Origin: Alopecurus myosuroides
Taxonomy: Eukaryota; Streptophyta; Magnoliopsida; Poales; Poaceae
Direction of reading: 5' to 3'
Assembly (NCBI GenBank): GCA_028641055.1
Contig: CM054062.1
Span: 20,207,639-20,271,638 of the forward strand
Length of the DNA: 64,000 nucleotides
Positions 21,468-33,873 of the stretch are shown piece after piece (positions within the stretch are counted from its first letter, which is position 1; the number at the start of each line of letters is the position of its first letter). Made by a program: the position numbers and the translations under genes. The notes beneath the pieces were generated by a model. The model was given only the letters and a program-made list of their open reading frames with translations, was not told the origin of the DNA and searched no databases.

Positions 21468-21542
21468 AAAGCTTAACAGCGACGTGATATCTGTATTTGA
21501 CAATAGTACAAGCATTAATTGTCTAGGAGTAGATAGATTCAC
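21468..21542. repeat. Direct repeat flanking GC-rich insert, copy A
   Basis: It begins AAAGCTTAACAGCGAcGTGA, contains TCTGTATTTGACAATAGTAC and ends AGATAGATTCAC. It matches 21796-21882. Between the two copies lies a GC-rich segment that ends GACTGGAGATGCCCTTA, which looks like the end of a DNA transposon, but no matching start was found. Confidence 0.65.
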
Positions 21543-21795
21543 TAAAATTCGCCTAGTTTTCAAATTGCGTTTGTTTCTGCCGAATCTTGGGCTCGGGGAG
21601 CGACTGGGAAGCCTGCCCCACCAGGTTCCAGAATAGCGCCGTTTAGTGCCGCGGCGGCCCCAAAACGGCGGCGTTTTGGTCCCTGGGGGGCGCAATGACT
21701 GGAGATGCCCTTAGCAAGTGTCGCAAGAATTCAACGTAGCAAGTACAACCCGTAGGTACAGCTTCCAACGTTTTTTTTGGGGGATCGAAGGGATT

Positions 21796-21882
21796 AAAGC
21801 TTAACAGCGATGTGATATCTGTATTTGACAATAGTACAAGCTAGCACACTGTCTAGGAGCTATAGAGATATAGATAGATTCA
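21796..21882. repeat. Direct repeat flanking GC-rich insert, copy B
   Basis: Second copy of the 21468-21542 unit with a short internal length difference. Confidence 0.65.
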
Positions 21883-23178
21883 CGGTTAATGCATGCTGCC
21901 TTGTTGAATCCCCATCCCCATGAACTCACCTAGCTTTCGTGCATTAATAACATTAACATATGATCTTCCTTGAAAAAAACCATATTTGACAATCAACAAT
22001 ACTAGGTAGGAGTACTAGGTAGAGTACGTGGCCCTTCTCAATCATCTTCATGAACAGCAGTCGTCCTCGCAGATTTCAGGAATTAGAGTCCAATCAGTAG
22101 TACGCTAGTAGTCCATTGCTTTTCTTCCAAGAAACTTCAAAAGGGGTACGCGCAGTGTTCATTTTGCACGTGTCAGGTAAAGAGGAAACCGATTGTTGTC
22201 TTTCTGTCCCCGTTGGCATATGAATAGGATGGCAACCGGCATTCATGGCGCAAGACTTTGTTTGAGCTCGTAGCTCAACTTTGTTTGTTATCGACGCTTA
22301 ACTTTTTTTTTTTACAACTATCGACGCTTAACTTGCTTTCCTGACATGCAATAGTCAGAAAAGACTGACAGAAGAGCAACTAAAACTCCAGGAATAATGC
22401 GGTGTTTTGTTATCTCAAATGAACGGACGCAAGCGACACAAAATCGTACACGGAGCAAAGAGTTTGTCAGGTTAATTAACAAGGGACTGCCTAGATCGTC
22501 ACGACTGTTCTTTTCGTCCAATCACATACGGTCGATTTTGTGTATATAACCGCCTCGATTATTTGTCACCGTCACTTTGACATGTGCAACCCCACCGGCC
22601 ACCGCAGATAAACCTTTTGTTATACCTGGTTGACGTCGAGTTTACATTTCCTCGGACTACTGAGCTACAACATGCTAATCGATTTTTCCGCTAAAATAGT
22701 TTTCGACTATCTATCTCCACCTTCAACATTACTCCATATAGCTGGCCACACTACCTCGTGGCCGTCAATCTCAAGCTCCCATGTGTATGTACGCCGTCTT
22801 GAATCAACCTTGTGTCATCGTCATGTTGAAACATGCAAACCCTCGAGCATATGTGTTGTGTCTCGCTCTCTAACAAAATTCGGACACCATCCGCATCAGC
22901 TCTTATGTCACCCTTGTTGAACTTGTCGTTTTCTTCTATTCCAAACAATATCATCTTCGATTTGTCAGAGTGTGGACGCACACCTTATATGTCGGACCCT
23001 AGCTGAACATGTTCGACTACAACCATGCATTGTCTCGCGCCATATCAATCCGGCATCATTGTGCATTTCTCGACAGTCTGCAGACACATTGATCATTCAC
23101 GACGCATTCCAGACTCAACGAGACGCATGTTGTCATAAAAAAAAATCTTCGTCCCTGCTTTGGTAAAGCTTTTGGCTA
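21883..23178. other. Interval without recognised gene
   Basis: Only short ORFs with no family resemblance on either strand. No TIR or LTR pair seen. Confidence 0.5.
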
Positions 23179-23191
23179 GCTCCGTGTCCTT

Positions 23192-23225
23192 TTTTTTTTT
23201 GAAATGGAAGCCCTTGGGCCCCGGC
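23192..23225 (-). mobile_element. Minimal retroposon insertion (about 34 bases)
   Basis: A T-run followed by GAAATGGAAGCCCTTGGGCC lies between two perfect copies of the 13-mer GCTCCGTGTCCTT (23179-23191 and 23226-23238). On the minus strand this is a very short 3' end with a poly(A) tail, flanked by a target duplication of LINE-machinery length. It is a strongly 5'-truncated LINE or SINE. Confidence 0.65.
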
Positions 23226-23238
23226 GCTCCGTGTCCTT

Positions 23239-25111
23239 GAGCTACATCAAATAACTGACCAAGAATATTTCGGTCAAAACTGACGACTTTAGTCCAAATT
23301 GCCCTAAAAGTTGCTCCGGCTCCCGAGGTCCAGTGTTCTCTTTATTTTAAAAATTATAAATACTATAGCTACAAGTTTTAGAGAAAACTGAAAAATATAT
23401 TCTGGATGTATTCGATGATACATCTTACAAGCATGCAAAATCACAATGACGGAACTATTTGTATCATGGGCTACATAAAGATAACAAAATATTTAATATT
23501 TTGGAGATTTGAATATGCATACTCAAATCGAACATTTGTTATTATTGTGTAGCCAAGAATATAAAGTATTTCAAACTATGATTTTGCACATTTGTGGAGT
23601 ACATCATTGACCACATGCAGGATTCTTTCAAAACATATAAATATGATTTTTAATATTTTAAAAAATATAAAAGGATTGCTAGAGCTCAGGAATAGAAATC
23701 TCCATTACAAACCGCACAACTATCTTCCTATAATAATCTGTTGCACCGCTTCAACCAGAACTTGCCAAGCCTACACACAACTCTACGAGTAGAGATTTGC
23801 TACTCCAGTGCTCTCGTTACTTTGAAAAAATTCAAAAAAATAGAAGATTTTTAAAATATAAAACAAATCATGTATCTTCTAGATGATGTATCCTCTAGAC
23901 GTGCAAATTCACAATACAAAATTCCGATCTACGCAAAAAATGACAAATTATATATCTGATTATAGTTAACAATGTATAGTTCAAATCTCCAAATTTTGTA
24001 ATTTTCATTTAGACTATAATATAATTGTGTTTGCATTGATTTTTTGCACGCTTGCACTAGACATCATTGAGCACATGCATGATTTTTTCATATTTTTTTT
24101 GAAACTTTTAAAAAATATTAACAGAGGTTCACTGGATCTTGGGAGCAAGAACCTTTCGCAACTCCACTTGCATGCAACGTTTCTATTGGAAACCTATTTT
24201 TCTCTAATCAAACAAATGTGCGTTTGTACCATCTGCCCAGCCATATGCCACACACGCCTCCTGGCCCTGGTCTTGTCCTGGAACATGCCCGCAAGCTTCA
24301 GGCCACAAAGCCCAACCATGAGGCCACCAAAGACCGTTTCCAGACCCACATGTCCCGCCTTAACACAGCCCATGAGGCATTTCGTGCTAGTGGCGCCTGA
24401 AGGGCACGCAATAATGGGCTGGTCCATTTAGGTGAATATTCCTTTATCCATTTTTATGGCTTTTCATTTTTTTTATTGCTTTTTTTCCTGTATATTTTCT
24501 TGCCTGTTTTTTAAGCCTTATAAATTTTGAAAAAGTTTCACATTCAAAAAAATGTTTCAATTTGGAATTTGTTAAAATTAAAAATTGTTCATATTTTGAA
24601 AAAAATCAGATTTCAAATATGTTCAATTTTTTAAAAGTTTAGATTTTAAATTTGTTTCAATTTGAAAAAATCAAATTAAAAACATTCAATTAAAAAAAAG
24701 ATAAAAAAGGATTCAAAAACATTAAAGAAAATATTAGGCCGCTCTGCAGCGATGCTTCTGGCGGCTGGGGCGATTTGTGCCGTTGAAGGCGCCATACAGG
24801 CACACTCGCTCCCACGTGAAGTTGCAGTTGTTCCCACTGCCCACACACGATGACATGACCCAGCTCCTCCCCCCAATCGCTCCCTCACACGACTAGAGCC
24901 TGGCGGCGCAAGGAAAACAACCAGATCTACTGTTTCTCCTCAACTTGGCCCTAGACTGTTTTAACGTTCGTGCTATGTAGAAATGCGAGGCAGCCCAGGC
25001 CACCATACGGGCCGAAACTCGTATGCAACAGAGGGAAATGAGGCCCGATAGGCAACTAAACACGCTCCTATACATCTGTTGTAGCTAGTTTTATGGACCC
25101 ATCATAGTTGC
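23239..25111. other. AT-rich interval without recognised gene
   Basis: Sequence with many A/T runs, two similar stretches about 550 bases apart (around 23340-23660 and 23820-24120, sharing words on 'boundary-like' AT motifs such as GATGTATC and CACATGCA). No coding region supported. Confidence 0.45.
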
Positions 25112-25352
25112 AAGTAGCCAAAAAAAACTAGGGTTTAGTTCTCCTCTGGCGACACCGATCGCCGAGAGTTTCGAGTGGAAAATTTCGCTCGCGATCGCGG
25201 GCTGGGTGAGACGGCTGGGATCTCTTCCGATCGGGGCTGCGATCAGGGTTCTCCCCCCGGTAGAGGTTTTAGGGTTTTGTCGCAGCTTTGCCCTGGAGGC
25301 GGATAAAATCTGATCGGGGCTTCTGTGGATTACGGCAAGAGGTTCTGCATCC

Positions 25353-26628
25353 ATGGCGGATCAGGGGGGCTCCAACCAGACGAGGCCTCCTGGAGAGGAC
25401 GTAGATGCTGAGAGAGGAGGGAGAAGATGAGTTCATATGGAAGGAAGAAGCTACCAAACCGGACCTCCAAGCTAAGTGGTTGGCGATAGCAAAGGTTCAT
25501 ACGACAAAAGGATTCTCGCCGTATGCTCTGTATGCTGAGATGAGCTCGGCGTGGAACCCAGCAAAGCAGGTTAGGTGGAGGTTGATCGAAGCAAATCTAT
25601 TCACGATACAATTTGGGTGCTTAGCGGATTGGAATATGGCCATGCATGGAGGCCCTTGGCTTTTTCAGAACCAAGCAGTAATCATCGAAGTTTATGATGG
25701 GTTCTCAAATCCTAGTTCGATGATGTTGAACAGAATTGACGTATGGGCAAGAGTTCTGAAACTACCAGACAACTATCTCAATGAGACAGTAATTAAAGGA
25801 ATGTGTCGTAGTTTGGGAACTGCATTTGAAGTACAAATACAACTACCAGCTGGGTATGTGGGATCTTCTGTGCGTATTCGGGTCAAATTAGATGTGGGTA
25901 AAAATCTAATAAGGTTTGTTCCAATCTCAAGAGCAGGGAAGAGAAGTATGAAAATCTCCCTGTATTTTGTTGGAATTGTGGACTGATAGGACACTGGCAT
26001 GAGGAATGTGGCAGAGGAGAGCATGATAAAACCCAATTCGGTTGGGGTGAGTTCTTTTTAGCAGATGATGGTCAGAACAGGAACTCGGGAGAGGTTCTGG
26101 CAGGGGAGTTGGTAGAGGAAGAGGAGAAAAAACTGCTGGTGGCTTTGGTAGAGGACGTGGTGATCATGTCTATGGGCGTGGATACGGTACTAATGAAAAA
26201 AATTCTGAGGAAGAACCAGGTGGGAGGATGGATTTATCTAGAGAAAATACTGATTGGAGATTTAATAGTCTCTACAACATTGGAGAGAATACTGAGATTA
26301 CTACAAACCAACCAAATGAGCAACCAAGTAATATGGTTCTACAGGAGGAAGAGAGTATTGGGAGGAAAAAAGAATGGCAGAAGATTCTACATCTATTATT
26401 TCTAGTGGAGGGGAGTTGGTTTTGTCTGATAAGCACCCGGTAGTGGCAGGTCGGATAACTCAGTTTGAACCCCCTAATGCTACTGCTGCTTTGATTTCCA
26501 CACCGCAGAAAAACAGTAATAAGAAGAAAAGCAAGAATTTAGAAGGAGTAGCTGTTGCTACATCAGAACCGTCGGATAAAAATTTAAGATCGGCGGCATC
26601 CCTCGAGGATGACCGCCGGGAGCAATGA
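25353..26628 (+). pseudogene. LINE ORF1 (Gag-like, DUF4283 and zinc knuckle)
   Basis: The likely start is ATG 25353 (MADQGGSNQ), but that frame stops at about 25430 and coding sense continues in another frame from about 25405. The first domain is DUF4283-like (KWLAIAKVHT, GPWLFQNQAVII, WARVLKLPDNYLNE). A second frameshift near 25935 precedes an intact CCHC zinc knuckle (C-x2-C-x4-H-x4-C around 25962-26004). After that the frame changes again through a Gly/Arg-rich stretch (RGRG repeats). The last part (26374-26628) ends with TGA overlapping the ORF2 start. ORF1 proteins bind element RNA and form the ribonucleoprotein particle. Confidence 0.8.
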
Positions 26629-29600
26629 AACTATTAAGTCTGAACTGCCAGGGTCTAGCTAGTGACCCGACAGTTCGATCTTTGCTGGATGTTCAAGGTA
26701 AACATAATGTCGATTTAAATCTTTTTATCTGAAACACACTTGGACAGTCATCCAGCTGAGGTTTTGAGGAAGTGTTTAAGGATGGATCAGAAGATTGTGT
26801 GCGCGAGTGATGGGAGAAAAGGAGGTTTAATTCTTCTTTGGAAGAGAGAAATTGAAGTGGTACCACTAGAACTCAACTCAAATTTTATTGATGTAAAAAT
26901 TACAGAGGTCAACAATACGTGGCGCTTGACTGGTATGTATGGTGAATTCCGATGGGAACATAAACATAAGACTTGGGATAGGATCAGAATTTTGAATCAA
27001 AATATCAATCTCCCCTGGTTGATTATTGGAGATCTCAACGAAATTCTTTATTTGCATGAAAAGGAAGGAGGGAACCCTCGGCCACAAAGATATATGGAGG
27101 AATTACTGAAGGTGTTAGATGATTTCTTGCTGCGGGATATGGGATATGTGGGTGATGGTTTTACATGGAGAAGAGGGAGGATTCGTGAAAGATTGGATAG
27201 AGGACTGATAAATGAGGACTGGTATCAAATGTTCCCAACAGCAGCATTGGAAAATCTGGGTTTTGTGCGCTCAGATCATAGACCTTTATTGGTGGATACT
27301 GAATACTATCAAAGTCAGTTTGAAACAAGAGGCCCTAAACCCCTTCGGTTTGAGGCTCGGTGGTTTAGAGAAGAAAATTTTGCGGATATTGTAAAGGAAA
27401 CGTGGAACCCTGTGAATAACGATAGAAACTTGACGAATATTCAGGACAAGTTATCTCGGATGCATAAGGAATTCCATGACTGGGATCAACGAGTGCTCAA
27501 AAAAACGAAACAAAGGCTTAGGAGATCACAGAGAGAGCTTGAGGCAGTGATGACTGGGCCTATGTCCGCTGAAAACGACGAAAAGAAGAAAGAATTAACT
27601 TATTTGATCGAATTCTTACTTGAGATGGAGGAGATAAAGTGGATGCAAAGGTCTCGCGCTAATTGGTTACAGAATGGGGACAGAAACACGTCTTTTTTCA
27701 TGCTTATGCATCTGCACGGAGGAAGAGAAATTTTGTGAAGAATCTAAAAGACGATAATGGGTCGACTATTGAAGGTACGGATGCACTAAACAATCATGTT
27801 CAATCTTATTTTAATAACCTGTTTTCCTCGGAAGTTTTCCAAACAGATCATGGGATGTTAAATAAAGTGCAATCAAAAAGTGTCAGAACAAATGAATAAT
27901 ATGCTACTGGCACCCTATACTGAGGATGATGTTAGAAAGGCTGTTTTTAGCATTGGAGACTTAAAGGATCCTGGTCCAGATGGCCTCCATGCTATTTTCT
28001 TCAAGAAGTACTGGGACATTATGGGGCATGAAATTACAGCGGAGGTTCTCAATGCAATAAACACATGGCATATCCCTAAGGACTGGAATAATACTACTAT
28101 AGTTATGATTTCGAAAATTGATTCCCCGGACTATGTTACTCAATATAGGCCTATAAGTTTGTGCAATGTCATATGTAAGATAATTTCGAAATTGTTATCC
28201 TCAAGGTTGAAGAGTATCCTTCTAGAGATTATCTCCCCTACTCAAAGTGCATTTGTTCTAGGGAGACTGATCACAGACAATATTCTTATTGCTTATGAGT
28301 GCATCCATAAAATCAAGAATAAAAGAACTGGTAATTATGGGTTGCGTGCAGTTAAGTTGGATATGCATAAGGCATATGATAGAGTGGAGTGGATTTTTTT
28401 GAGGAATATTATGGAAAAGTTGGGCTTCCAAGCTAATTGGATTGATATGATAATGTCCTGTGTTAGCTCTGTCAAGTATAAAGTGAGATTTAACTCTCAA
28501 GAAACAGATGAATTTGTTCCTTCTAGAGGCATCAGACAGGGGGATCCCCTCTCCCTATCTCTTCCTCCTTTGTGCGGAAGGTTTATCTAGCATGCTGCGG
28601 TATGAAGACGAAGTTGGTGGTATTGAAGGAATTAGTGTGTGCAGGAATGCACCATCAGTCTCACACCTCTTATTTGCTTACGATTCCCTAATCCTTATGC
28701 GAACGGATGTATTAAACGCAACTTCCTTATGGCAGGTACTGGATTCTTACTGTGCAAGCTCAGGTCAAATGGTAAGTTTAGGAAAATCAAGTATATTTTT
28801 CAGCCCAAATACTAGTGTGGACTCTAGAGAAGATATTTGTAATGAGTTAAATATTAGTACCGAGGCCCTGTCAGATAAATATCTGGGATTACCTGCTATG
28901 ATTGGTGTGGAGCATATTGATTGTTTCAAGCATCTTGTTGAAAGAGTCAAACAAAGATTGAAAGGATGGATGGAAAAACAATTATCACTTGGAGGTAAGG
29001 AAATTTTATTAAAGGCAGTTGCTCAATCTATACCTGTCTTTGCAATGTCTATATTCAAATTGCCTAAAGGGATCTCTAAGAGTGTCACGGATTTAATTTC
29101 CCAATTTTGGTGGGGTGATGAGGAAAATGATAAAAAGATGCACTGGTATTCATGGTGGAAGATGTGCTATCCTAAAAGTGATGGTGGGATGGGTTTTAGA
29201 GACCTCCAGTCTTTTAATCTAGCCCTTTTATCTAAACAATGTTGGAGGATTATAACCAATCCGGAGTCTTTATGCTCTCGGATTTTCAAAGCGAAATATA
29301 TTCCAAATACATCTATTCTCCATGCGGGTCCTAAGAGCAACTCATCAATGACTTGGCAAAGTATTTTTGCGGGAATAGCAACGTTTAAACGTGGATATAT
29401 TTGGAGGATTGGCAGTGGTGAAAATGTGAACATATGGAAGGATCCTTGGATCCCTACAAGTCCAGACAGAATGATAATTTCTCCTCGTGGACAAACAGTG
29501 TTAACGAAAGTGTCTGGTCTTATTGATCCATCTACTGGAGGATGGGACTCTGATTTAATCAATGATATTTTTAACACGGTAGATGTGGGTAGAATTCTGA

Positions 29601-30735
29601 GAATTCCCATTTATCAACATGGTTTTGATGACTTTATTGCTTGGCACTTGAATAGAACTGGAATTTTTTTGGTGAAGACTACATACCATGCTGAGTGGTC
29701 TCATTATGTTAGAGGTCGGGTTAATTCAAATAGGGATCAGGGGCCGGCATCTCAACCTGGTGTATGGAAACAACTTTGGAAACTCAAAGTTCCCCGTAAA
29801 ATACAGATTTTTGGCTGGAGAGCGCTTCATGGAATCATACCCCTAAAATCTATTCTTGCCAGTAGACATATTGGTAATTCTGGTGAGTGTCCTATTTGTC
29901 ATCAATCTGCGGAGGAACTGAAGCATTTACTGTTTGAATGTCAACCAGCTTGTGAGCTCTGGAAAAATCTAGGATTGACAGATTATATTAAATCAATGAT
30001 CCACTTAGAGAGATCGGATTCTGTTATTTTGGAAGAACTTCTTTCGGTTGAGGACAGAAAGAATTCTATTATGCCAAATGTGGGTATTAAAGAAATTCTG
30101 GTGATTGGGGGTGGTATTTATGGTGGACCCGAAGGCAAATTACACATGGTGAAACAATTCCAAAATCGGAAAGATGGGCATTATCAATTCTGGCTATTGC
30201 CAACAATTTTATGAAATCTATATCTATAGGTAATTCTCCTCTTATGGTTAATTGGAAGAAACCAGATTCCAGGAGGATCAAAGTGAATGTTGATGCTTCA
30301 TTCCATGAGGCTGGGATAGAGGGGTCTATGGAGGCTGTTGTTAGGGATTCAAATGGGAATTTTATTGTTGTAGAATGTATTTACGTGGAAAGAGGCGCTG
30401 ATGTTATCACATTGGAGGCTTTGGATATGAGGGATGGTCTATCTCTTGAAATTGGACTGGGATTTAATAATATCGAAGCTGAATCTGATTCCCTGGAGGT
30501 CATCAACTTTTGTTTTGGTCAATCTCAAAGGTGGGATGCTGCATCTGCTATATTTGCTGAGTGTCATGATTTAGTTTCTTCTATTGGTAATGTGAGATTT
30601 AGTCATTGTGTTAGATCTGCAAATAGTGTAGCACATGAGTTAGCTAAGTTCTGTAATAGAACTTCCACTAGTTGGATTAACCAGCCTCCAGATTGGTTAA
30701 TCAATTTCTTAGTCCTTGATGTAACTATTGGATAA
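26625..30735 (+). pseudogene. LINE ORF2 (endonuclease, reverse transcriptase, RNase H)
   Basis: ATG at 26625-26627 starts SLNCQGL-type endonuclease sequence, and a frameshift near 26720 follows before ETHLDSH. Endonuclease motifs GDLNEI, RLDRG and SDHRPLL are intact (to about 27300). RT follows from about 27900 with KDPGPDGL, YRPISLCN and SAFVLGRLI, then GIRQGDPLS with a frameshift at about 28550. The catalytic box reads FAYDS instead of FADDS (about 28674-28690), so one active-site Asp is lost. A zf-RVT region (CPIC...C near 29890-29940) follows and, after another frame change near 30200, an RNase H domain (NVDASF, ESDSLE) ends at 30735. The protein would nick target DNA and copy element RNA in place. 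Confidence 0.85.
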
Positions 30736-30865
30736 TGTGGGATAATGTGGTGGCTGCAAGTTTCAGACACACTCTTTTCCTTACCAGGGCACCTAAGGGG
30801 ACTGGAAGGTTTTTAATGAGGCGGCTTGCATGCTTATATATTTAGTGAGTATTTATTTCAAAAAA

Positions 30866-31237
30866 AAGTAGCGAAAGACTAACATTTCGGAAGGGAAAGA
30901 GAGCGACGTGAGCAAGCTCTCCCGTGAAAACGCCTATCGCGCGCGGAGGCTACGAATGAGCGAAATATTTTCCGGGTTTGAGAATTTTCCCTTTATCGGT
31001 GGCAACAAGCGGACCCACGAACTCGCTGATTGATTTTCTCTATAGGAATGTTTAATTCATTTAACTCATGAAACAGGAAGCTTAACAACCTCCCTCGATG
31101 TTGGGGACAAGTAGGTTTTATGTCTTGTCCATAGGCACCATTAACTTAGTTGAGAAGGTGATATTCCTACTTTTCGAGAAATCTTGATTCTGTACTAAGG
31201 GAAATACTTGCTATTGTGTGCATCATCTCTTCCACTT
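30866..31237. other. Remnant sequence with gypsy-LTR-like end
   Basis: No gene. From about 31185 (CTGTACTAAGGGAAATACTTGCT) the plus strand resembles the 3' end of the gypsy LTR family that occurs inverted at 34896-36456. It resumes at 32165 (AGGGGTTCCCAACA) after the retroposon, so the retroposon landed in an old LTR of that type. Confidence 0.45.
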
Positions 31238-32148
31238 TTTTTTTGTATAAAGATTGGGGTCAACGACCCCGATGCTGCATTCAACACACCACGTGGCAGG
31301 TACAATTGGCACAAAGCCCCTTATCATCACTTGCCCTAGAAGACATAGAATTCGAAGATAAGGCCTGTGCTTTTACACAACACACCCTAGGAACAAAAAA
31401 TAAAAAGCAATCGAGTCCACAGGTGTCTCCGCCACCGAACGCTAACGACCTCCATGCGCACGCAGCACGGAGGTCAAAGCACGATGAGCCACTCGGTCTC
31501 TCCCTTCTGGCGTGAGATCGCAGACGCCGGCAACCAGAACTCCTCCAGGGACGCACCACTTGGAGGAATCAAGCCGCCGAGCTCCGGCGCTGGATCGAGA
31601 AGGCCTCCGACACGGAGATTGAAGAACGACCACCTTCTTGGCCTTGAATGACGACGATGAACATCATCCTCGCGTAATGAGCTCCAACTTGCAGAGGAAT
31701 CCACCCCAGCCATCGAGAAGAAGAGGTGCAAGCCGTTCGCCTCTCCTCACCGCCACGGCCGGCCAGAGGAGAACAGACACGCTTCTTCATCCGATTCGTA
31801 GAGTGGAGGGTAGGGCAAGCGAAATTATTTCATGGATCTTGTCCATCTTCTCCCCTGTAAGAAATCCTCCATGGATATGAGCTGCAAGAAAGAAGAAGAC
31901 CGGCGCCCGTGTCGCTGCGAGTCACGGGAGGCCAATCGAGCGTCATGGCGACAAAAGCAAGCACAATGGCTAAGCTACTAGTACTACTACTATACAGATG
32001 CCAGGCAATGGCATCGCAACCACACCGAGCGGCACCGCCGTCGGAGGGGAGCGAGGCGCGCGCTAGCGAAGAGGAAGGAGGCTCTGAAACGACTCTCAAA
32101 GCGGCAGCTCTCGTCCTAGCGCCATGTCCAGGCTAGAGTCACTAGAGT
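31238..32148 (-). mobile_element. Retroposon of unknown family with 16-base target duplication
   Basis: A 911-base insert lies between perfect copies of ATCATCTCTTCCACTT (31222-31237 and 32149-32164). A short T-run at the left end (the duplicate ends in TT and T's continue) is a poly(A) tail in minus orientation. The body is GC-rich with several short ORFs on the minus strand (for example 31474-31731, 85 codons, and 31830-32099, 89 codons) but no recognised domain. It is either a 5'-truncated LINE 3' region or a processed retrocopy of a host or element transcript. Confidence 0.65.
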
Positions 32149-32164
32149 ATCATCTCTTCCACTT

Positions 32165-32884
32165 AGGGGTTCCCAACAATTATACTTAGATGTGGTATTG
32201 GTTCTATTTCAATCAAGAACTATTATCTACATAAATATAATAATAGTTGTGTTGCTCGGATGTAAACATGTTATAATAAAGGAACAACATTACTTTTGTT
32301 GCCCTCTAAATTTCACGGATTAGGGTATCCCGACTATGACTCAAGTAGTCAAGTTTTCTTTAATGGTAACGTCAACATAGGAGTATATGCCATATTTTCT
32401 TCCCATCGGGTTTTTTTTTTCTAAAGATGTATACAAATCATATTAATTCCTTTAAAATTACCAATGAGTTATATTCTTTCAAGATTTTCTTATATAGGTA
32501 ATCAAAGAGTCAATTACCATTATTATGTTGTATCATTTCCTTCTTATTTTCTCCTATGTGGTTGAAGCATACATGACATAATTATTGTTCTCTAAGCTCG
32601 TTTATGGTTTTCATTTTTACTATTTTCTCATATGAGTTATCAAAAGAGACAATAGTTGTTATATCTTGCACCATTTAGTGTTTTATTTTATCATTGTGTT
32701 TAAAAGAGTTTTAGCAACATATTGTACACACTTCTTTTCTAAGATTTTTCATAGGTTTTCAGATAATTCGTTAAAGATGGTTAATTGTAAAAACAAGCTT
32801 TTGAAAGATCGATGATTTTTTATATAAGACGGTGTTTTATAAGTGGTAATCGTATGTCGAAGCGCCTGATGGTGTATAGTGAAG
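32165..32884. other. AT-rich interval without recognised gene
   Basis: The first 20 bases continue the old LTR end. The remainder has no ORF or repeat that I can name. Confidence 0.45.
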
Positions 32885-33000
32885 TTGGTTAAACCCCAAG
32901 TAGAAGGTGTGATGTAGCATCATGACGATGTCCTCCAGTTAGGGAATCAAGGTTACCAATCCGGTAGGATTTTGAAGTGTTTAAACCAAGTTGCTTGTTG
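32885..33000 (-). repeat. Gypsy LTR end fragment, diverged
   Basis: The plus strand begins with AACCCCAAGtAGAAGGTGTGATG and continues with diverged matches (CAAGGTTACCAATCCGGTAGGA) to the left end of the LTR at 34896-36456. It is a short remnant in the same orientation. Confidence 0.5.
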
Positions 33001-33009
33001 TCTGGAGCG

Positions 33010-33873
33010 TTAATGGCGTGTGAACACACGTTCGTTGAGAGACCCTAAGAGAAAGGTATGATGAGTACATCAGCAAGATTTTTCCTCAGTAAGAAACCAA
33101 GATTTAATCGACCAGTAGGAGAAAGAAATCACTTCTGAAGGTTGTTGACAGCTGATGTTCGCGGGGTGCACTACCAGGCTCAACAATAACGTCGAATCTG
33201 CAAATAGCACAACCAAGATACTTTGCCCCAATGAAACAGTGAGGTCGTCAATCTCACTGGTCTTGCTGAAAACAAAGGATTAGATGTATAGTGTGGAAAA
33301 TGATGTTTTTTTACACTGAATGAAATGAGAACAGTGTTTGCAGTGAAAAAGAACAGTATTTGCAGTAGGATGTATTATCAGTGTAAAAGAATGGACCGGG
33401 GTCCACAGTTTACTAGTGGTGTCTCTCCATAACAGATAAATAACATGTTGGATGAACAAATTACAGTTGGGCAATTGACAAATAGAGAATGCACCGTGAT
33501 GCATATACATGGCATGACGACTACTATGATATTCATTTGGGTATTACAACATGATATATAGACCGTTACCCAACTGCATCTATGACTAATAATCCACCCT
33601 CAGGACATCATCCGAGCAAACTTCGGGGATTAAGTTGCAAGCAACATATTATTGCTTTAAGTAAAGTGTGTAATGTAAACTACACAATTATCCTTAGACA
33701 AAGCATTACTGCTTTACCCCTACTGGCAACAGCACATCCACAATCTTAGAAGTTATTGTCACTCTCCCAGATTACTAGAAGCATGAACTCACTATCTAGC
33801 ATAAATACTCCCTCTTGGAGTCATAAGAATCTACTTACCCAAAGCATATACCAGCAATGGAGAGCATGCATGA
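33010..33873 (-). repeat. Old gypsy LTR fragment split by the plus-strand gypsy
   Basis: It is similar along its length to the LTRs of the Gag-protease gypsy (34896-36456 and 59820-61047). Shared landmarks are ACTTTGCCCCAA, GACCGGGGTCCACAG, GTGGTGTCTCTCCATA, AATAATCCACCCTCAG and ATAAATACTCCCTCTTGGAGTCA. The fragment stops at AGAGCATGCATGA (33873), where the plus-strand gypsy 5' LTR begins. Its other half is not in the window. Confidence 0.75.

Larger units (their letters stand above)
25119..30865 (+). mobile_element. L1-type LINE, near full length, inactive
   Basis: A non-LTR retrotransposon of about 5.75 kb with a 5' UTR (CTAGGGTTT near 25128), ORF1, ORF2 and a short A-run at 30860-30867. 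Likely target duplicate AAGTAGC at 25112-25118 and 30866-30872. The similarity extends a few bases further with one mismatch (C/G, then AAA). ORF2 has endonuclease, RT, zinc-binding and RNase H domains, as in plant L1-clade elements that carry RNase H. Several frameshifts and a mutated RT active site make it inactive. Confidence 0.85.

Noticed and set aside
24027..24431. 134-codon ORF
   Set aside because: No domain resemblance, AT-rich start and composition like surrounding non-coding sequence.
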